From Candidatus Scalindua sp. (GTDB taxonomy: Bacteria; Planctomycetota; Brocadiia; Brocadiales; Scalinduaceae), in contig JAIQZU010000033.1 of the NCBI GenBank assembly GCA_021776915.1, positions 104,184 to 168,183 on the forward strand: a stretch of DNA of 64,000 nucleotides, read 5' to 3'. The stretch's first letter is position 1, and each line of letters opens with the position of its first letter. This document shows, one piece after another, positions 1 to 8,961 of the stretch. Made by a program: the position numbers and the translations under genes. The notes beneath the pieces were generated by a model. That model was not told the origin of the DNA, did not search any database, and worked only from the letters and a program-made list of their open reading frames with translations.

Positions 1-384
1 AGGGGAAAAAATATTAATTATTACTGGTTTTAAATGTCAGATTTCTGTTATGGTTATTTTGACTAAATTGTTGAATAGTTAATCAACCACTCATGATTCA
101 TTCAGCTAATGCACCAGAATTATGCTATCGAATATCAGGAGCATAAATGTCCCAACCGTAACTGTAACGTTGAATTAACAGGACTTGTGAAGCATTAACT
201 GCAGAACACCAGGCTACAGTAAATTATACAATCCAGGTGGCATGTTTGTTGCTTCCACAAATAATTAGAAAAAAATATTCTTTCTGCTAAAGGCGTCCAT
301 GTATTTGACGATAATAACAGTAGAAAGATTCTCTGATTTAGTTAGTTTATGATTGTTTAAACTAAAAGAACCAATAAGGTTTTT

Positions 385-503
385 AAAAAAAAAGGCTCTT
401 GATCGTTCGTAGCCAGTATGGCTTCACAACCTAATCACATATCAATAAATAAATTGGTAGGTTGAAGTATACTGCACGGCGCATTAAAAGAGCCTTTTTT
501 TTA
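385..503. terminator. Poly-A/poly-T flanked inverted repeat, bidirectional terminator or structured RNA
   Basis: Nine A followed by GGCTCTT (385-400) pairs with AAGAGCC followed by eight T (488-502). The 87-nt loop contains its own hairpin, CAACCTA (about 426-432) with TAGGTTG (about 457-463). The outer stem has the A-tract/GC/T-tract form of a bidirectional intrinsic terminator and lies downstream of the leftward gene at 652-1077. The long, itself folded loop is unusual for a plain terminator, so a small structured RNA or a miniature element is possible. Confidence 0.5.
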
Positions 504-618
504 TGCATATCTAAGGACTTTTCTGCCCAACCACCTGCCAGGAGAGGTTTCCACTACTGAAAACCCAACTAAGATTAGAACAAAACGGGTATCTTGAGAA
601 AGGTGATATGATTTGAAT

Positions 619-639
619 GAGAGAGAGAGAGAGAGAGAG
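619..639. repeat. GA dinucleotide microsatellite
   Basis: About ten consecutive GA units lie just downstream of the stop of the leftward gene at 652-1077. No function is evident. Such runs are prone to slippage and to assembly error. Confidence 0.8.
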
Positions 640-651
640 TTGATTACATTA

Positions 652-1077
652 TCACAAATTCTTTTTCAGATTTCCGGAACTATCTTCTAACTGTTCTTCC
701 ATTTTCCACTCTTTTGCCTTTATCAATGCCAATCTCATATTTTCAAAGATTTCGGTTGCCTGCTCCAAATCTATATCTCCCCTACTCACCTTATAACATA
801 GACCAATTCTTATAGCGTGTAAGGAATGTATCTGAAGGTCGGCAGGGTGTTTTGAAACTAATAGTTCCCATTCTGTATTAGCTTCCGGGTCGTCGCAATA
901 ATTCCTCTCTTCAAGGTTTACTAAGCCCACCCATGCCGGTATCTGCTCAAAATCAGGCTTGAATGGTACAGCCATGCATACCTTTTCGTTAGGGCTTATA
1001 ACCAGATCGCCGGAAGGACAAAATGATAACAGGCCTGTTAATGTCAAAATAAATATTTTTCTCATCATACAATCCAT
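652..1077 (-). CDS. Small secreted protein of unknown function
   Basis: A protein of 141 residues that I do not recognise. The N-terminus (M-D-C-M-M-R-K followed by a run of I/L/F/T and a small-residue region near residue 20) looks like a Sec signal peptide. The mature part has three cysteines (about residues 34, 61 and 94 from the first Met), with C-D-D-P at 61-64, and an acidic/basic helical C-terminus. Three Met codons (positions 1, 4, 5) could start it; none has a clear Shine-Dalgarno, and starting at residue 4 or 5 would give the most typical signal peptide. It is isolated, with no gene within 500 bp on either side. The ORF is intact, but function cannot be inferred. Confidence 0.55.
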   Translation of the reverse strand: MDCMMRKIFILTLTGLLSFCPSGDLVISPNEKVCMAVPFKPDFEQIPAWVGLVNLEERNYCDDPEANTEWELLVSKHPADLQIHSLHAIRIGLCYKVSRGDIDLEQATEIFENMRLALIKAKEWKMEEQLEDSSGNLKKNL

Positions 1078-1609
1078 TTAAAAAAATAATGTCGAATTTA
1101 TACGTAACGTATATGATCAAGTAATAATTATTGACTTAATTGTAATATTACTACTTAGAATATCGGCAGGTTTATTCAAATATTTAACAGTATTTCAGCA
1201 TATTCTGCTTGAAGTTGTTATTGAGATGATCGTATGGAGAATATTTAAGGACACAATAACAATGGAAAAAGCAGTAGTGATGTTTTTGTATTTACAGCTG
1301 AATCGTTCTCTGGCTGATAAGATTCTGGAACATCACTGCAAAGCTTAGAAATGCAAAAACCCCACTACATCAGTAATTGTTGTTAAGATAATACTTGATG
1401 ACTGAGCGGGATATGCTCCAGGCTTTTTCATCAGCCATGTTCTTTGAGATCTGCAGTATGAGTTGGTGAGATCATTTTTTTATCTGGCAGGATGTATGGC
1501 ATTAACTGATGTTACAATTGGAGTTTTTGCGAATGAAAAAGTTTTAAATTATATCTTTCTTTGATTCTCTTGATTTAAAGCCGATTTTCTTTACTCAAAT
1601 CCATTTTAA
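1078..1609. other. Intergenic region with dispersed repeat copy
   Basis: No convincing gene. It contains one copy of a dispersed repeat at about 1241-1289, which has a second copy near 5983-6029. A 28-codon open frame starts inside this repeat at 1262 but has no family resemblance I can name. Confidence 0.5.
1241..1289 (+). repeat. Dispersed ~48-nt repeat, copy A
   Basis: The segment beginning TATTTAAGGACACAATAAC and ending ATGTTTTTG recurs at about 5983-6029 with only a few substitutions. Both copies are intergenic and in the same orientation. Read from the internal ATG/CTG, both encode a short E-K-A/S-V-V-M-F-L peptide, so the repeat may be a relic of a mobile element or of a duplicated gene end. 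Confidence 0.65.
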
Positions 1610-3064
1610 TTATATTGATTGCATTTCATGTACCAGTTCCTTTGTGTTCACAATGGCAATGCTGGATTTATAATCACTCATGGCATATGGAACGACCAAT
1701 GAGTCATTATGCTGCATGACGCCACAGGTATAGAGAGCATTGGGAACATATCCCTCTCTTTCTTCTTCGTTTGGGGCCAGGAAAGGTTCTTTCAAGCGGC
1801 CAATGACGTGAAATGGATCTTTTAGATCAAGCAAGATCGCGCCTATGCAATACTGCCGCATAACTCCAACGCCGTGAGTCAAAAGAATCCATCCTTCAGG
1901 GGTCTCAACAGGAGACCCACAATTACCAATTTGAACCATTTCCCATGGTTTCGAAGGTTTATAAAGAAGTTCAGCTTTTCCCCAGAAGTTTATATTATCT
2001 GAAGTCATGATATAGAGGTTTTCATTATCTTGCCGTGATATCATCATGTACAGGCCTCCAATCTTTCGTGGGAAGAGAGCCATGCCCTTATTCTGTACCG
2101 CCGCTCCATTCAGGGTGATAGATTCGAAGTTAATAAAATTTGGCGTCTTCAAAAGCTGTGGCATGAATTTGTTACCACTATAAGCCGTATAGGTGGCATA
2201 ATACATCATACTGCCATCTTCGTCAAAAAACTGTACAAACCGCGCATCCTCAATACCCTTTGACTCGGCATGAGAAAAAGGAAATAATACTCGTTCACTT
2301 ATATGACTATTTGGATCATAGTCCATTGCATAATTCGTTTCTGCCAGAGATATTATATCATCAAAGGCTTCTATGGTTCTGGAAGAGGCCAGGTTAATAT
2401 CACATAATTCGTCAATAACTTCTTTCAATCTAAATATGTCAAATTCCAAATCAAGTTTATGCATAACCAGGTCCGAAACATACTCGTCACACCCTATTTC
2501 CGTCAATTTCTTCCTGAAAATGATTTTGTTATATTTTTTATTTGGGGCATGTTTACCCGTACCAACGAATCGACTGACAGGATTGATAGTGACCTCATTA
2601 TCTTTATCAATAATACCGGTTCTGAAGGCAATTGAGGAAATGTGACCTTCGCCTACAGCTCTAAAACTCATAATAAAATGCGTGGATCCCTCGGGAATAT
2701 TGTTCTGATCATCATGTGGAACTATGGAAGGATTAAAAAAAGCAGCCGATTCTATGGAATACTCGTTCGAGAAAAAAGCTCCAAACAGCTGTTTGCGTTC
2801 TTCAGGGACCTGGATTTCGTTGTCCAGCGCCTTTGTTGCATTTTCATAGTTATGAAGCAATACCTGCTTGAACTTTTTATGCCGGTGCTGAAAGCCTTTC
2901 ATGACAACTTCCAGCTGCTCATTTACCTGCTGATCTGTCAGGGTAAGGATTCTATTAAAAATCTGTTGCATCCGGTTTTTATCTCCCGGTATAAAGCTTT
3001 TGAGAATTACCCGGGTGGGATCAGGCGCTATACTGATCTTTGTTCTTTCAACTGCAATAGGCAT
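1610..3064 (-). CDS. GH130-family glycoside phosphorylase/hydrolase (long form)
   Basis: About 484 residues, similar along its length to the product of 10349-11806. Both share an N-terminal D-P-T-R-V-I segment, F-x-N-E-Y-S-I-E-S, a G-I-E-D-A-R-F-V motif, K-G-M-A-L-F-P-R-K and Y-M-M-I-S-R-Q-D. GH130 enzymes phosphorolyse or hydrolyse beta-mannosides, and the Asp of the E-D-A/P-R motif is the usual general acid. I place the start at 3064 because AAGGAG lies six bases upstream of that ATG; the frame opens 45 bases earlier without such a site. No signal peptide, so probably cytoplasmic. It is transcribed alone, leftward, with repeat-rich DNA upstream. The substrate cannot be read from the sequence; a mannosyl-glucose or mannosyl-glycerate type disaccharide is a guess from context. 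Confidence 0.85.
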   Translation of the reverse strand: MPIAVERTKISIAPDPTRVILKSFIPGDKNRMQQIFNRILTLTDQQVNEQLEVVMKGFQHRHKKFKQVLLHNYENATKALDNEIQVPEERKQLFGAFFSNEYSIESAAFFNPSIVPHDDQNNIPEGSTHFIMSFRAVGEGHISSIAFRTGIIDKDNEVTINPVSRFVGTGKHAPNKKYNKIIFRKKLTEIGCDEYVSDLVMHKLDLEFDIFRLKEVIDELCDINLASSRTIEAFDDIISLAETNYAMDYDPNSHISERVLFPFSHAESKGIEDARFVQFFDEDGSMMYYATYTAYSGNKFMPQLLKTPNFINFESITLNGAAVQNKGMALFPRKIGGLYMMISRQDNENLYIMTSDNINFWGKAELLYKPSKPWEMVQIGNCGSPVETPEGWILLTHGVGVMRQYCIGAILLDLKDPFHVIGRLKEPFLAPNEEEREGYVPNALYTCGVMQHNDSLVVPYAMSDYKSSIAIVNTKELVHEMQSI

Positions 3065-3280
3065 CTGTTCTCCTTGAATATTTATGTTGTCGATTCTGAG
3101 AATACGCAATCATATAAAGTCACCTTGTAAAATCAACTATTTTCTTAGATTGTAAAGTATATTATATACCCAAAAAATCATAAAATATTTTAAATATTTT
3201 CTCAGTAGTGTCAGGTTAGGTTTTTGCATGTAACACGTAGACCAATCCTTTAGGTTTGCTTTCGTACATTAAGCGCAAGG

Positions 3281-3335
3281 CTGCCCGCCTGCCCGCCCGG
3301 CAATCCGTTCGGACGGGTACCTATTCGGGCAGGAA
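3281..3335. repeat. GC-rich REP-like patch
   Basis: A GC-rich, imperfectly palindromic patch with CTGCCCGCCTGCCCGCCCGG and, further on, CGGGCAGG, set in AT-rich intergenic DNA. A similar patch occurs at about 24587-24640, and shorter related words at 30383-30400 and 43136-43165. This is consistent with an intergenic REP-type element; family membership was not tested. Confidence 0.4.
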
Positions 3336-3380
3336 CTCACGCCATAGGCGAATCTGCCTCCGGCACGACCTCGCCCTACG

Positions 3381-3425
3381 TATCTTCCGACAGATATCAC
3401 ATAAATAACCTGATATCTGCGAATC
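3381..3425 (+). repeat. Dispersed 45-nt repeat, copy A
   Basis: The segment from TATCTTC through CATAAATAACCTG to GAATC matches 6105-6149 at about 39 of 45 positions. It is internally symmetric: CAGATATC and GATATCTG flank the central CATAAATAACCT. Confidence 0.65.
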
Positions 3426-3684
3426 AATCTGTTATTGAGATAAGAGTTTTAAATAAATACATTACATTAACAAACCGGGAAATATTAACGATAATATTGG
3501 TAAATGCAGAGAATTGATGGAATGCTGATGTTTCAAATGTTTTCTGAAATGCATGCATTTCCAACATTCAAAAATATACCAGCATCAATAATGAGATTGT
3601 AGACTTTGTCGACGTGTCAAAGAGACCAGGGATATATTTCTGACATATCAAAAACTTTGATTAGCTGAAAAAAATCTTCTTAAG

Positions 3685-4797
3685 TTATAAAGAAGCCCCG
3701 GTCTCTGGGTCCTGGCCATAGTTTTTGCATAATGTTGCTAATATATCCTCATGTGTTATCCCTATATTCATCACTGAATCACAACCTCCGTAATAAATTA
3801 GGATTGTGCCATTATCTTTACGAATAGCCCCGCAGGTAAATACCACATTTGGAACATGAACATAATCAGAATCCTTTACCCTGCAATCTGCCTTAGATGG
3901 GAATAAGATAGGTAAATTAGAAACTTTTACTCTTGTAGGATCACCCAAATCATGCAATGCTACACTAAGTACATATGGATTACCATCCATAGTAGCACGG
4001 ACACCATGAAATATACTGAGCCACCCATATTTGGTCTTTATTGGAGGCGCCCCAGGTCCTATCTTATCAGAAAGTGCACTTGGCCCTCCACCTGTCTTAA
4101 TAATCGGTTTTTTCAGCAAATTCCATGAATTTAATTTCCAATCTTTCGTGAAACCTATCATTATCTGTGTATTTGCCCCTCCTATATTGCTTTCATTATT
4201 TAATCGAAATAATCCAATATAACTATCATTTATCTTCTCAGGAAAGATCACCCCATTTCTCATATTTCTATTGAAGAGAGGACCATATCGAGTGAATGTT
4301 CTGAAGTCCTTTGTGGTTGCTAATGATACACGTACTCTGTCTTTTATACGGGCATGATATGCGCTGTAAGTAATAAGATAATTGTTGCCTAGTTTGATTA
4401 TTCGTGGATCCTCAACTCCTCCTTTTTCATTCTCAATAATTATTTTTTCATTAACTCCTTCTGCAAAAGAATCTTTTTCAGAACATGGAAGCATAGCAGG
4501 ATAAGATTCAACTTTCCACCCGGTAAAACCATTCCTGCTTTTGGCTAAACCCAATATAGATACACCATTACGTAGATGGGATCGAAAAAGCATTAGTGTC
4601 TTACCATCATGTTCTATAATCCCTGCATTATGCACAGTCTTTACCTGAAATTCAGGAGCAGTCCATACCTTATTGATGTCATGAGATGTGAGAATCGGGT
4701 TATCAGGAAACCTATAAACCGGATTATTTAAATCTACAACTGCTTTTTTACCATTAGGTATATCAATCTCGCAGGTCACTAAATCATACTTTTTCAT
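3685..4797 (-). CDS. GH130-family mannoside phosphorylase/hydrolase (short form)
   Basis: 370 residues, within the usual length of short GH130 proteins. It has the family pattern of a five-bladed propeller: V-E-D-P-R-I (general-acid Asp region, about residue 127), repeated Y-x-x-x-Y/S-A blades, F-P-E-K-I, a G-x-G-x-P-P segment around residue 245 and H-G-V-R near 260, where phosphorylases bind phosphate. No signal peptide, so cytoplasmic. It starts 9 bases after the stop of the upstream GT4 gene (4807-5832), and GAAGAG precedes its ATG, so the two form an operon. A glycosyltransferase making a glycoside and a GH130 enzyme breaking it could cycle the same product; that link is inference. Confidence 0.85.
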   Translation of the reverse strand: MKKYDLVTCEIDIPNGKKAVVDLNNPVYRFPDNPILTSHDINKVWTAPEFQVKTVHNAGIIEHDGKTLMLFRSHLRNGVSILGLAKSRNGFTGWKVESYPAMLPCSEKDSFAEGVNEKIIIENEKGGVEDPRIIKLGNNYLITYSAYHARIKDRVRVSLATTKDFRTFTRYGPLFNRNMRNGVIFPEKINDSYIGLFRLNNESNIGGANTQIMIGFTKDWKLNSWNLLKKPIIKTGGGPSALSDKIGPGAPPIKTKYGWLSIFHGVRATMDGNPYVLSVALHDLGDPTRVKVSNLPILFPSKADCRVKDSDYVHVPNVVFTCGAIRKDNGTILIYYGGCDSVMNIGITHEDILATLCKNYGQDPETGASL

Positions 4798-4806
4798 TTT
4801 TCTCTT

Positions 4807-5832
4807 CTATTGCTTTAAAGACAGTATCTTATTATAAACTTTTACATAATCCTCTACCATCTTTTCGACATCAAAATGTGTTTCAACCCTTTTTCTGCAA
4901 TCCATCCTATTGATCTTGCCAATTTTCTTAATACACGCAACAGCTTCCTTAACATTATTTACGATAAATCCTGTTTTGTTATTTTCTATGACTTCTTTTA
5001 TTGAACCAAGATCAAAACCGATAACTGGAGTTCCGCACGCCATGGCCTCTGGCATGACCAATCCAAATCGTTCAGGTCTCATCACTGGATGAAGAAGCGC
5101 TAAAGCATTGCCTAATAGTTCATCTTTATCAGTAGGTCCAACAGGACCGATAAACTTAATTTGATCATCATCGATATATGGCTCAATCTTTTCTTTATAA
5201 TAATTCTTCTCTTGTATAATGCCTGCAATAATCAGCTTTTTATTTGATTTTTGTGCAATTTTTATTGCTTCATATGTCCCTTTCTCATAACATATCCTCC
5301 CGAGGAACACAAGATTATCTCCACCGATAGGATTGTATCTGAACTCATCTACATTGATACCGTTGTGCACCGTAGCAACATAATTAAGTTTTTCATACCT
5401 GTCAGAATCACTAATAGAAACATAATGGGTGTTATCATTGTATTTCTCATATACCGGATAAATGTCAGGAGAGGAAAATCCATGTATAGTTGTCACGACT
5501 GGTGTTTTTACAAGTTTAGAATATGTCAATGCAGGAAAATCGAAATGATTGTGGATTATGTCAAATTCATCTGCTCTTTCAAACACTTCTGATATATGTA
5601 AGAGTTTCCACACATCGGCATTAATGCTTTTGTCTTCTTCATATCCTTTTGGACATATTGCATGATGTTTTGCTTTGGTTATACTATCCTTTGTTGCAAA
5701 TAAGGTCACATCGTGCCCTCTCTTGACCAATCCTTCAGTTATATTGCTTGCAACAAGCTCCCAGGGTCCGTAATTTTTTGGCGGAGTTCTCCATGCAATC
5801 GGAGCAAGCATTGCAATCTTTATTTTTTTCAT
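4807..5832 (-). CDS. GT4-family glycosyltransferase
   Basis: 341 residues with the two-Rossmann GT-B plan. The N-terminal acceptor domain begins with K-I-A-M-L-A-P and contains I-I-H-N-H and T-I-H-G-F. The C-terminal donor domain contains V-F-L-G-R-I-x-x-E-K-G and the GT4 nucleotide-sugar motif P-E-R-F-G-L-V-M-P-E-A-M-A-C-G-T-P-V (E-x7-E). GT4 retaining transferases use NDP-sugars such as GDP-mannose or UDP-glucose; donor and acceptor are not identifiable here. First gene of a two-gene leftward operon with the short GH130 gene. No membrane segment. Confidence 0.85.
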   Translation of the reverse strand: MKKIKIAMLAPIAWRTPPKNYGPWELVASNITEGLVKRGHDVTLFATKDSITKAKHHAICPKGYEEDKSINADVWKLLHISEVFERADEFDIIHNHFDFPALTYSKLVKTPVVTTIHGFSSPDIYPVYEKYNDNTHYVSISDSDRYEKLNYVATVHNGINVDEFRYNPIGGDNLVFLGRICYEKGTYEAIKIAQKSNKKLIIAGIIQEKNYYKEKIEPYIDDDQIKFIGPVGPTDKDELLGNALALLHPVMRPERFGLVMPEAMACGTPVIGFDLGSIKEVIENNKTGFIVNNVKEAVACIKKIGKINRMDCRKRVETHFDVEKMVEDYVKVYNKILSLKQ

Positions 5833-6139
5833 TTAACAACACCTGAATTGAACATTTTATATTACCTTTTATTTGTGAGTTACCTGACGCTGGAATAGTG
5901 CTATGGGATAGTGCTATGATATATTACATTAAGATTACTATCAGTTTTTGTCAATCCCAAACCATTTGTATGCTTTACATATTATTTAAGGACACAATAA
6001 CACTGGAAAAATCAGTAGTTATGTTTTTGCACAATTCAGAATACAGTAAAATTGTGTGGTCATTATAACAGTGGATATTATAATATGGGGGAACTTTATG
6101 ATACTATCTTCGGAAAGATATCTCATAAATAACCTGTTA
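5833..6139. other. Divergent promoter region with dispersed repeats
   Basis: This region lies between the leftward GT4/GH130 operon and the rightward SIS cassette. It contains repeat copies at about 5983-6029 and 6105-6149, plus a short tandem GGGATAGTGCTAT-type duplication near 5895-5920. No protein gene. Confidence 0.55.
5983..6029 (+). repeat. Dispersed ~48-nt repeat, copy B
   Basis: Second copy of the element at 1241-1289 (TATTTAAGGACACAATAAC followed by TGGAAAAATCAGTAGTTATG). Same orientation, also intergenic. After ATGTTTTTG the two copies diverge abruptly, which marks a repeat boundary. Confidence 0.65.
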
Positions 6140-6149
6140 TTTGCAAATC
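6105..6149 (+). repeat. Dispersed 45-nt repeat, copy B
   Basis: Copy of the repeat at 3381-3425. Its right end (TGCAAATC) runs directly into the GH130 gene fragment at 6140-6190, sharing the TGC(A/G)AATC word, so the junction lies in microhomology. Confidence 0.65.
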
Positions 6150-6192
6150 GTCATTATGATATCGAAAAGATATTCCTTGAAAGTAATGAAAG
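6140..6192 (+). pseudogene. Fragment of a GH130 gene (relic)
   Basis: Positions 6140-6190 match 10520-10570 inside the intact GH130 gene at about 49 of 51 bases. Read in the GH130 frame it gives F-A-N-R-H-Y-D-I-E-K-I-F-L-E-S, the same peptide segment as residues around 58-72 of that enzyme. It ends in a different context a few codons later. It is a scrap of gene left at the upstream edge of the SIS/PIG-L/GT4 cassette, and it also supplies an artefactual N-terminal extension to the SIS frame. Confidence 0.75.
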
Positions 6193-7220
6193 ATTATTTA
6201 CTTATTAAAGACATGATGGCAACAGTAGAATACATCAGGGCGCTCGATCCCGACAAGATCATCGCTTTCCTTCCCAGCATAAAAAAAGATAACCTATTTT
6301 TTACAGGCGAAGGATCTTCCCGGATCTTCCCTGCCCATAACGCCATCTATAACTTATTAAAGAGTCGTTCCGGGATAACAGCCATCACCGAAAGCGCAAC
6401 GCAGGCGCTGGAATATGATCTGAATGATTATACTGTAATCGCCGCCTCAAACTCCGGAAGGACAAAAGAAGTGGTCAGGTTACTGCAGCATCTCAAGGCC
6501 TTAAACCACAATAATATAATAGCCCTGACGACCGATAACAGATCGCCCATCGCTACCCTGGCCGATGCCGCATATCAGCTATCCTGTGGGCCGGAAGGCG
6601 CCGTGTCGGCCACCAAATCGGTGATGGAACAAGCGCTGTTTTATGATATTTTATTGAGAAAACTGACAGGTCAACCTCTGCCTGACCTTACCAGACTGGC
6701 TGATTTACTAAAGCGGGTCCTTGAAATAAAAATACCACCAGATATTATTGAACAAGCTGCCCGGGCAGAGACGCACTATTTTGCAGGCCGAAACAATGGC
6801 GTGGCAGAAGAACTGACGCTCAAAGCCAATGAGATCACGAGAAAAAAATCAGGCTTTCTTGAAGGAACCTATGCTGTTCACGGTATAGAGGAAGTGATGA
6901 CTAAGAATGATTTTCTCCTGATTATCGAACCTTTTCCTCAGGAAGAGGAAAAATTCAATGACGTATTCAGCAAAGTAATCGGCCTGCCGATCATAGCCAT
7001 TGCCGGCAGAAAAACGTCTTTTACAACGATTAAGATTCCGGAAGATAACGATTTCAGTAGCTATTTACAACTGGCCGCCGGGTGGAATTTATTGCTTAAC
7101 ATCGGCCTGAAAAATAAAGTTGACATAGATCAGCCACAACGGGCAAGAAAAATTGGCAATGTATATACGGAAACAACAGATAATAAAAAATGCGGCAGTC
7201 ATCGTCGCCCATCCGGATGA
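6186..7220 (+). CDS. SIS-domain sugar isomerase/deaminase-like protein
   Basis: About 344 residues with two tandem SIS (sugar isomerase) domains, as in the C-terminal half of GlmS and in AgaS/FrlB-type enzymes. Domain 1 has F-T-G-E-G-S-S-R near residue 34 and the phosphosugar loop A-A-S-N-S-G-R-T-K-E near 87. Domain 2 has G-R-N-N-G-V-A-E-E and ends with D-Q-P-Q-R-A, like the GlmS tail. SIS proteins bind ketose- or aldose-phosphates. The glutamine amidotransferase half is absent. I start it at ATG 6186, because the upstream 45 bases belong to the GH130 relic; the ATG pair about eight codons further in is an alternative. First gene of a four-gene cassette, overlapping the PIG-L gene by about 60 bases. 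Its DNA looks more GC-rich than its flanks. Confidence 0.75.
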   Translation: MKDYLLIKDMMATVEYIRALDPDKIIAFLPSIKKDNLFFTGEGSSRIFPAHNAIYNLLKSRSGITAITESATQALEYDLNDYTVIAASNSGRTKEVVRLLQHLKALNHNNIIALTTDNRSPIATLADAAYQLSCGPEGAVSATKSVMEQALFYDILLRKLTGQPLPDLTRLADLLKRVLEIKIPPDIIEQAARAETHYFAGRNNGVAEELTLKANEITRKKSGFLEGTYAVHGIEEVMTKNDFLLIIEPFPQEEEKFNDVFSKVIGLPIIAIAGRKTSFTTIKIPEDNDFSSYLQLAAGWNLLLNIGLKNKVDIDQPQRARKIGNVYTETTDNKKCGSHRRPSG

Positions 7221-7809
7221 TGAAACGCTCTGGGCAGGCGGCACAATTTTGATGAATCCTGCGTTTAAGTGGCAGATCATCACCCTTTGCCGCGGCGATG
7301 ATCCTGATCGCGCTCCAAAATTTAATGAGGCGCTTAAAGTTTTACATGCTGAAGGGAAAATGGGAGGACTCGAAGATGGTCCAGAGCAAAAACCGCTGAA
7401 ACCACAAGAAATCAAAAAGACTATTTTTTCGCTTTTACCTCACCTGGAATATGACATCATTATCACTCATAATCTGAAAGGTGAATATACCAGACACCGC
7501 AGACACGAAGAGATTGGGCGGGAGGTCCTCGGTCTCTGGAAAAAAAGGAAATTACTTGCCAGGGAATTATGGCTCTTTGCCTATGAAGATGGCGGCGGAG
7601 AATATCTGCCCCGTCCAAGGCCAGATGCTGATCTGGCGACAAAGTTACCAAAAAATATCTGGCAGCAGAAACTGCGGATCATTACAGGAATTTATGATTT
7701 TTCCGGTCATAGTTTTGAGGCCAGAACAACACCTGCCACAGAGGCTTTTTACCGTTTTACCGATCATGAAATTATTGAAAAACAAATTGACAGGAGGTTT
7801 TTGACATGA
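7159..7809 (+). CDS. PIG-L (LmbE) family zinc de-N-acetylase
   Basis: About 216 residues. It carries the family signature A-H-P-D-D-E-T at residues 17-23 (zinc-binding His-Pro-Asp-Asp) and a second zinc-ligand region around T-R-H-R-R-H-E-E. PIG-L enzymes remove N-acetyl groups from sugars such as GlcNAc-inositol, GlcNAc-malate or antibiotic precursors. The start is ATG 7159, with TTG 7153 as an alternative; either way it overlaps the SIS gene, which ends at 7220, and no internal Met offers a non-overlapping start. Its stop overlaps the next start (ATGA at 7806). An amino-sugar step is implied by pairing with a SIS protein and a GT4, but the substrate is unknown. Confidence 0.85.
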   Translation: MYIRKQQIIKNAAVIVAHPDDETLWAGGTILMNPAFKWQIITLCRGDDPDRAPKFNEALKVLHAEGKMGGLEDGPEQKPLKPQEIKKTIFSLLPHLEYDIIITHNLKGEYTRHRRHEEIGREVLGLWKKRKLLARELWLFAYEDGGGEYLPRPRPDADLATKLPKNIWQQKLRIITGIYDFSGHSFEARTTPATEAFYRFTDHEIIEKQIDRRFLT

Positions 7810-8948
7810 AGGTATTAGTCTTATATGATTATCCGGCTTCACCGGGAGGCCTTGCGACTCAAGGGGAGTTATTATATCGCGGTCTTAAAGAGGCAGGCGT
7901 CGATGTCTATCCCGTCAATTTTGAATCGGCACAGGAAAAGGAATGGTACTACCGCTGGTTTAAACCTGATATCGTCGTCGGCATCGGCTACTGGGGGCAT
8001 ACTCCCCACCTTGTACTTCATCCCCAGCAATACGGTGCGCAGGCAGTCCCCTGGCTGGTGGCAGATGGTTACATTGCCAATTATCAGGAAATTTTAAATG
8101 ATCTGCCGCTCATCCTGGTCACCTCAAGCTGGGTCAAAGAGGTCTATATCCGTGACGGTATCAAGGGTGATAATATCGAAGTCTTGCCTGTCGGCTGCGA
8201 TACCGATGCTTTTCGTCCCGTCGACAAAAGTGATCCCAAAGTAGCTGTGGTCCGCGAAGCGCTGGGGATCAAGTCCGATGAAACGATGATTTTGACCGTT
8301 GGCGGTGACGCCGCATCTAAAGGCGCTCACGAAGTAATGCAGGCGCTGGCAATCAATAATATCAAAGCCCCCCCCTGGCGATATGTCTGTAAAGTCTGGC
8401 CTCAGGAAAGAACGCAACTGCAAAATCTGGCCGATTTGAAATTGGCAGAACAACTGGGTATCGATAAAAATATTATTTACACAATGAACAGGGTTTCTCG
8501 AAATTTTATGCCTTATTTAATAAATGCCTGCGATATCTACGCAGCCCCTTCACGGTTAGAAGGTTTTGGCATGCCCCAGATTGAGGCGGGCGCTTGCGCT
8601 AAACCGGTTATCGGCATCAGAGCAATGGCCATGCTCGATACCCTGATCCACGGCAAAACGGCCTTGTTGGCAGAGGTTGCCCAGGAAATCCTGCTAAAAG
8701 AAACGACCCTCGGTGCGGAATCGGGTTATGCAGAAAGACACCGCTATGTTTTTGATAAACCAAGAACCGTTGATTATCGCGCCAGCGTGTATGACATTGC
8801 CAATTATCTGATGGATCTCATGGAGAAACCTGAGTTGCGTCTCAAGTTGGGTCAGGCCGCCCGTCAACATGTCGTCGAAAATTATGATTATCGAATAGTC
8901 ACCAAACGCTTTGTAGAAATAATCAAAAACAGGTTTGGCCTCTCATAG
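7806..8948 (+). CDS. GT4-family glycosyltransferase
   Basis: 380 residues with GT-B architecture. The N-terminal lobe has a glycine-rich P-G-G-L-A-T-Q loop at about 13-19 and a W-G-H segment. The donor lobe has T-V-G-G-D-A-A-S-K-G and the signature S-R-L-E-G-F-G-M-P-Q-I-E-A-G-A-C (E-x7-E form). A strong Shine-Dalgarno (AGGAGG) lies inside the end of the PIG-L gene and the ATG overlaps its TGA, so the two are translationally coupled. It is one of three GT4-type proteins in the first 15 kb. Donor and acceptor are unknown. The gene appears GC-rich relative to the window. Confidence 0.85.
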   Translation: MKVLVLYDYPASPGGLATQGELLYRGLKEAGVDVYPVNFESAQEKEWYYRWFKPDIVVGIGYWGHTPHLVLHPQQYGAQAVPWLVADGYIANYQEILNDLPLILVTSSWVKEVYIRDGIKGDNIEVLPVGCDTDAFRPVDKSDPKVAVVREALGIKSDETMILTVGGDAASKGAHEVMQALAINNIKAPPWRYVCKVWPQERTQLQNLADLKLAEQLGIDKNIIYTMNRVSRNFMPYLINACDIYAAPSRLEGFGMPQIEAGACAKPVIGIRAMAMLDTLIHGKTALLAEVAQEILLKETTLGAESGYAERHRYVFDKPRTVDYRASVYDIANYLMDLMEKPELRLKLGQAARQHVVENYDYRIVTKRFVEIIKNRFGLS

Positions 8949-8961
8949 AAAGGCAGTGAAG

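Larger units (their letters stand above)
1..651. other. Non-coding stretch with large inverted repeat and GA microsatellite
   Basis: I see no credible protein gene here. The stretch holds a long inverted repeat at 385-502 (listed separately) and a (GA) dinucleotide run at about 619-639. The sequence is AT-rich and stop-dense in all frames. It lies downstream of the leftward gene at 652-1077. Confidence 0.6.
3065..3684. other. Intergenic region rich in short repeats
   Basis: No protein gene is visible. It contains a GC-rich patch at about 3281-3335 built of GCCCGCC/CGGGC words, a copy of the 45-nt repeat shared with 6105-6149 (at 3381-3425), and a stretch at about 3453-3495 resembling 10187-10229 upstream of another GH130 gene. 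Its left end holds the promoter and leader of the 1610-3064 gene. Confidence 0.55.

Noticed and set aside
1262..1348. 28-codon frame inside the dispersed repeat
   Set aside because: The second repeat copy does not preserve the frame past the repeat edge, so coding is unlikely.
6141..6185. N-terminal 15 codons upstream of the SIS protein
   Set aside because: This DNA is the out-of-frame GH130 relic, so the codons are not part of the SIS protein.
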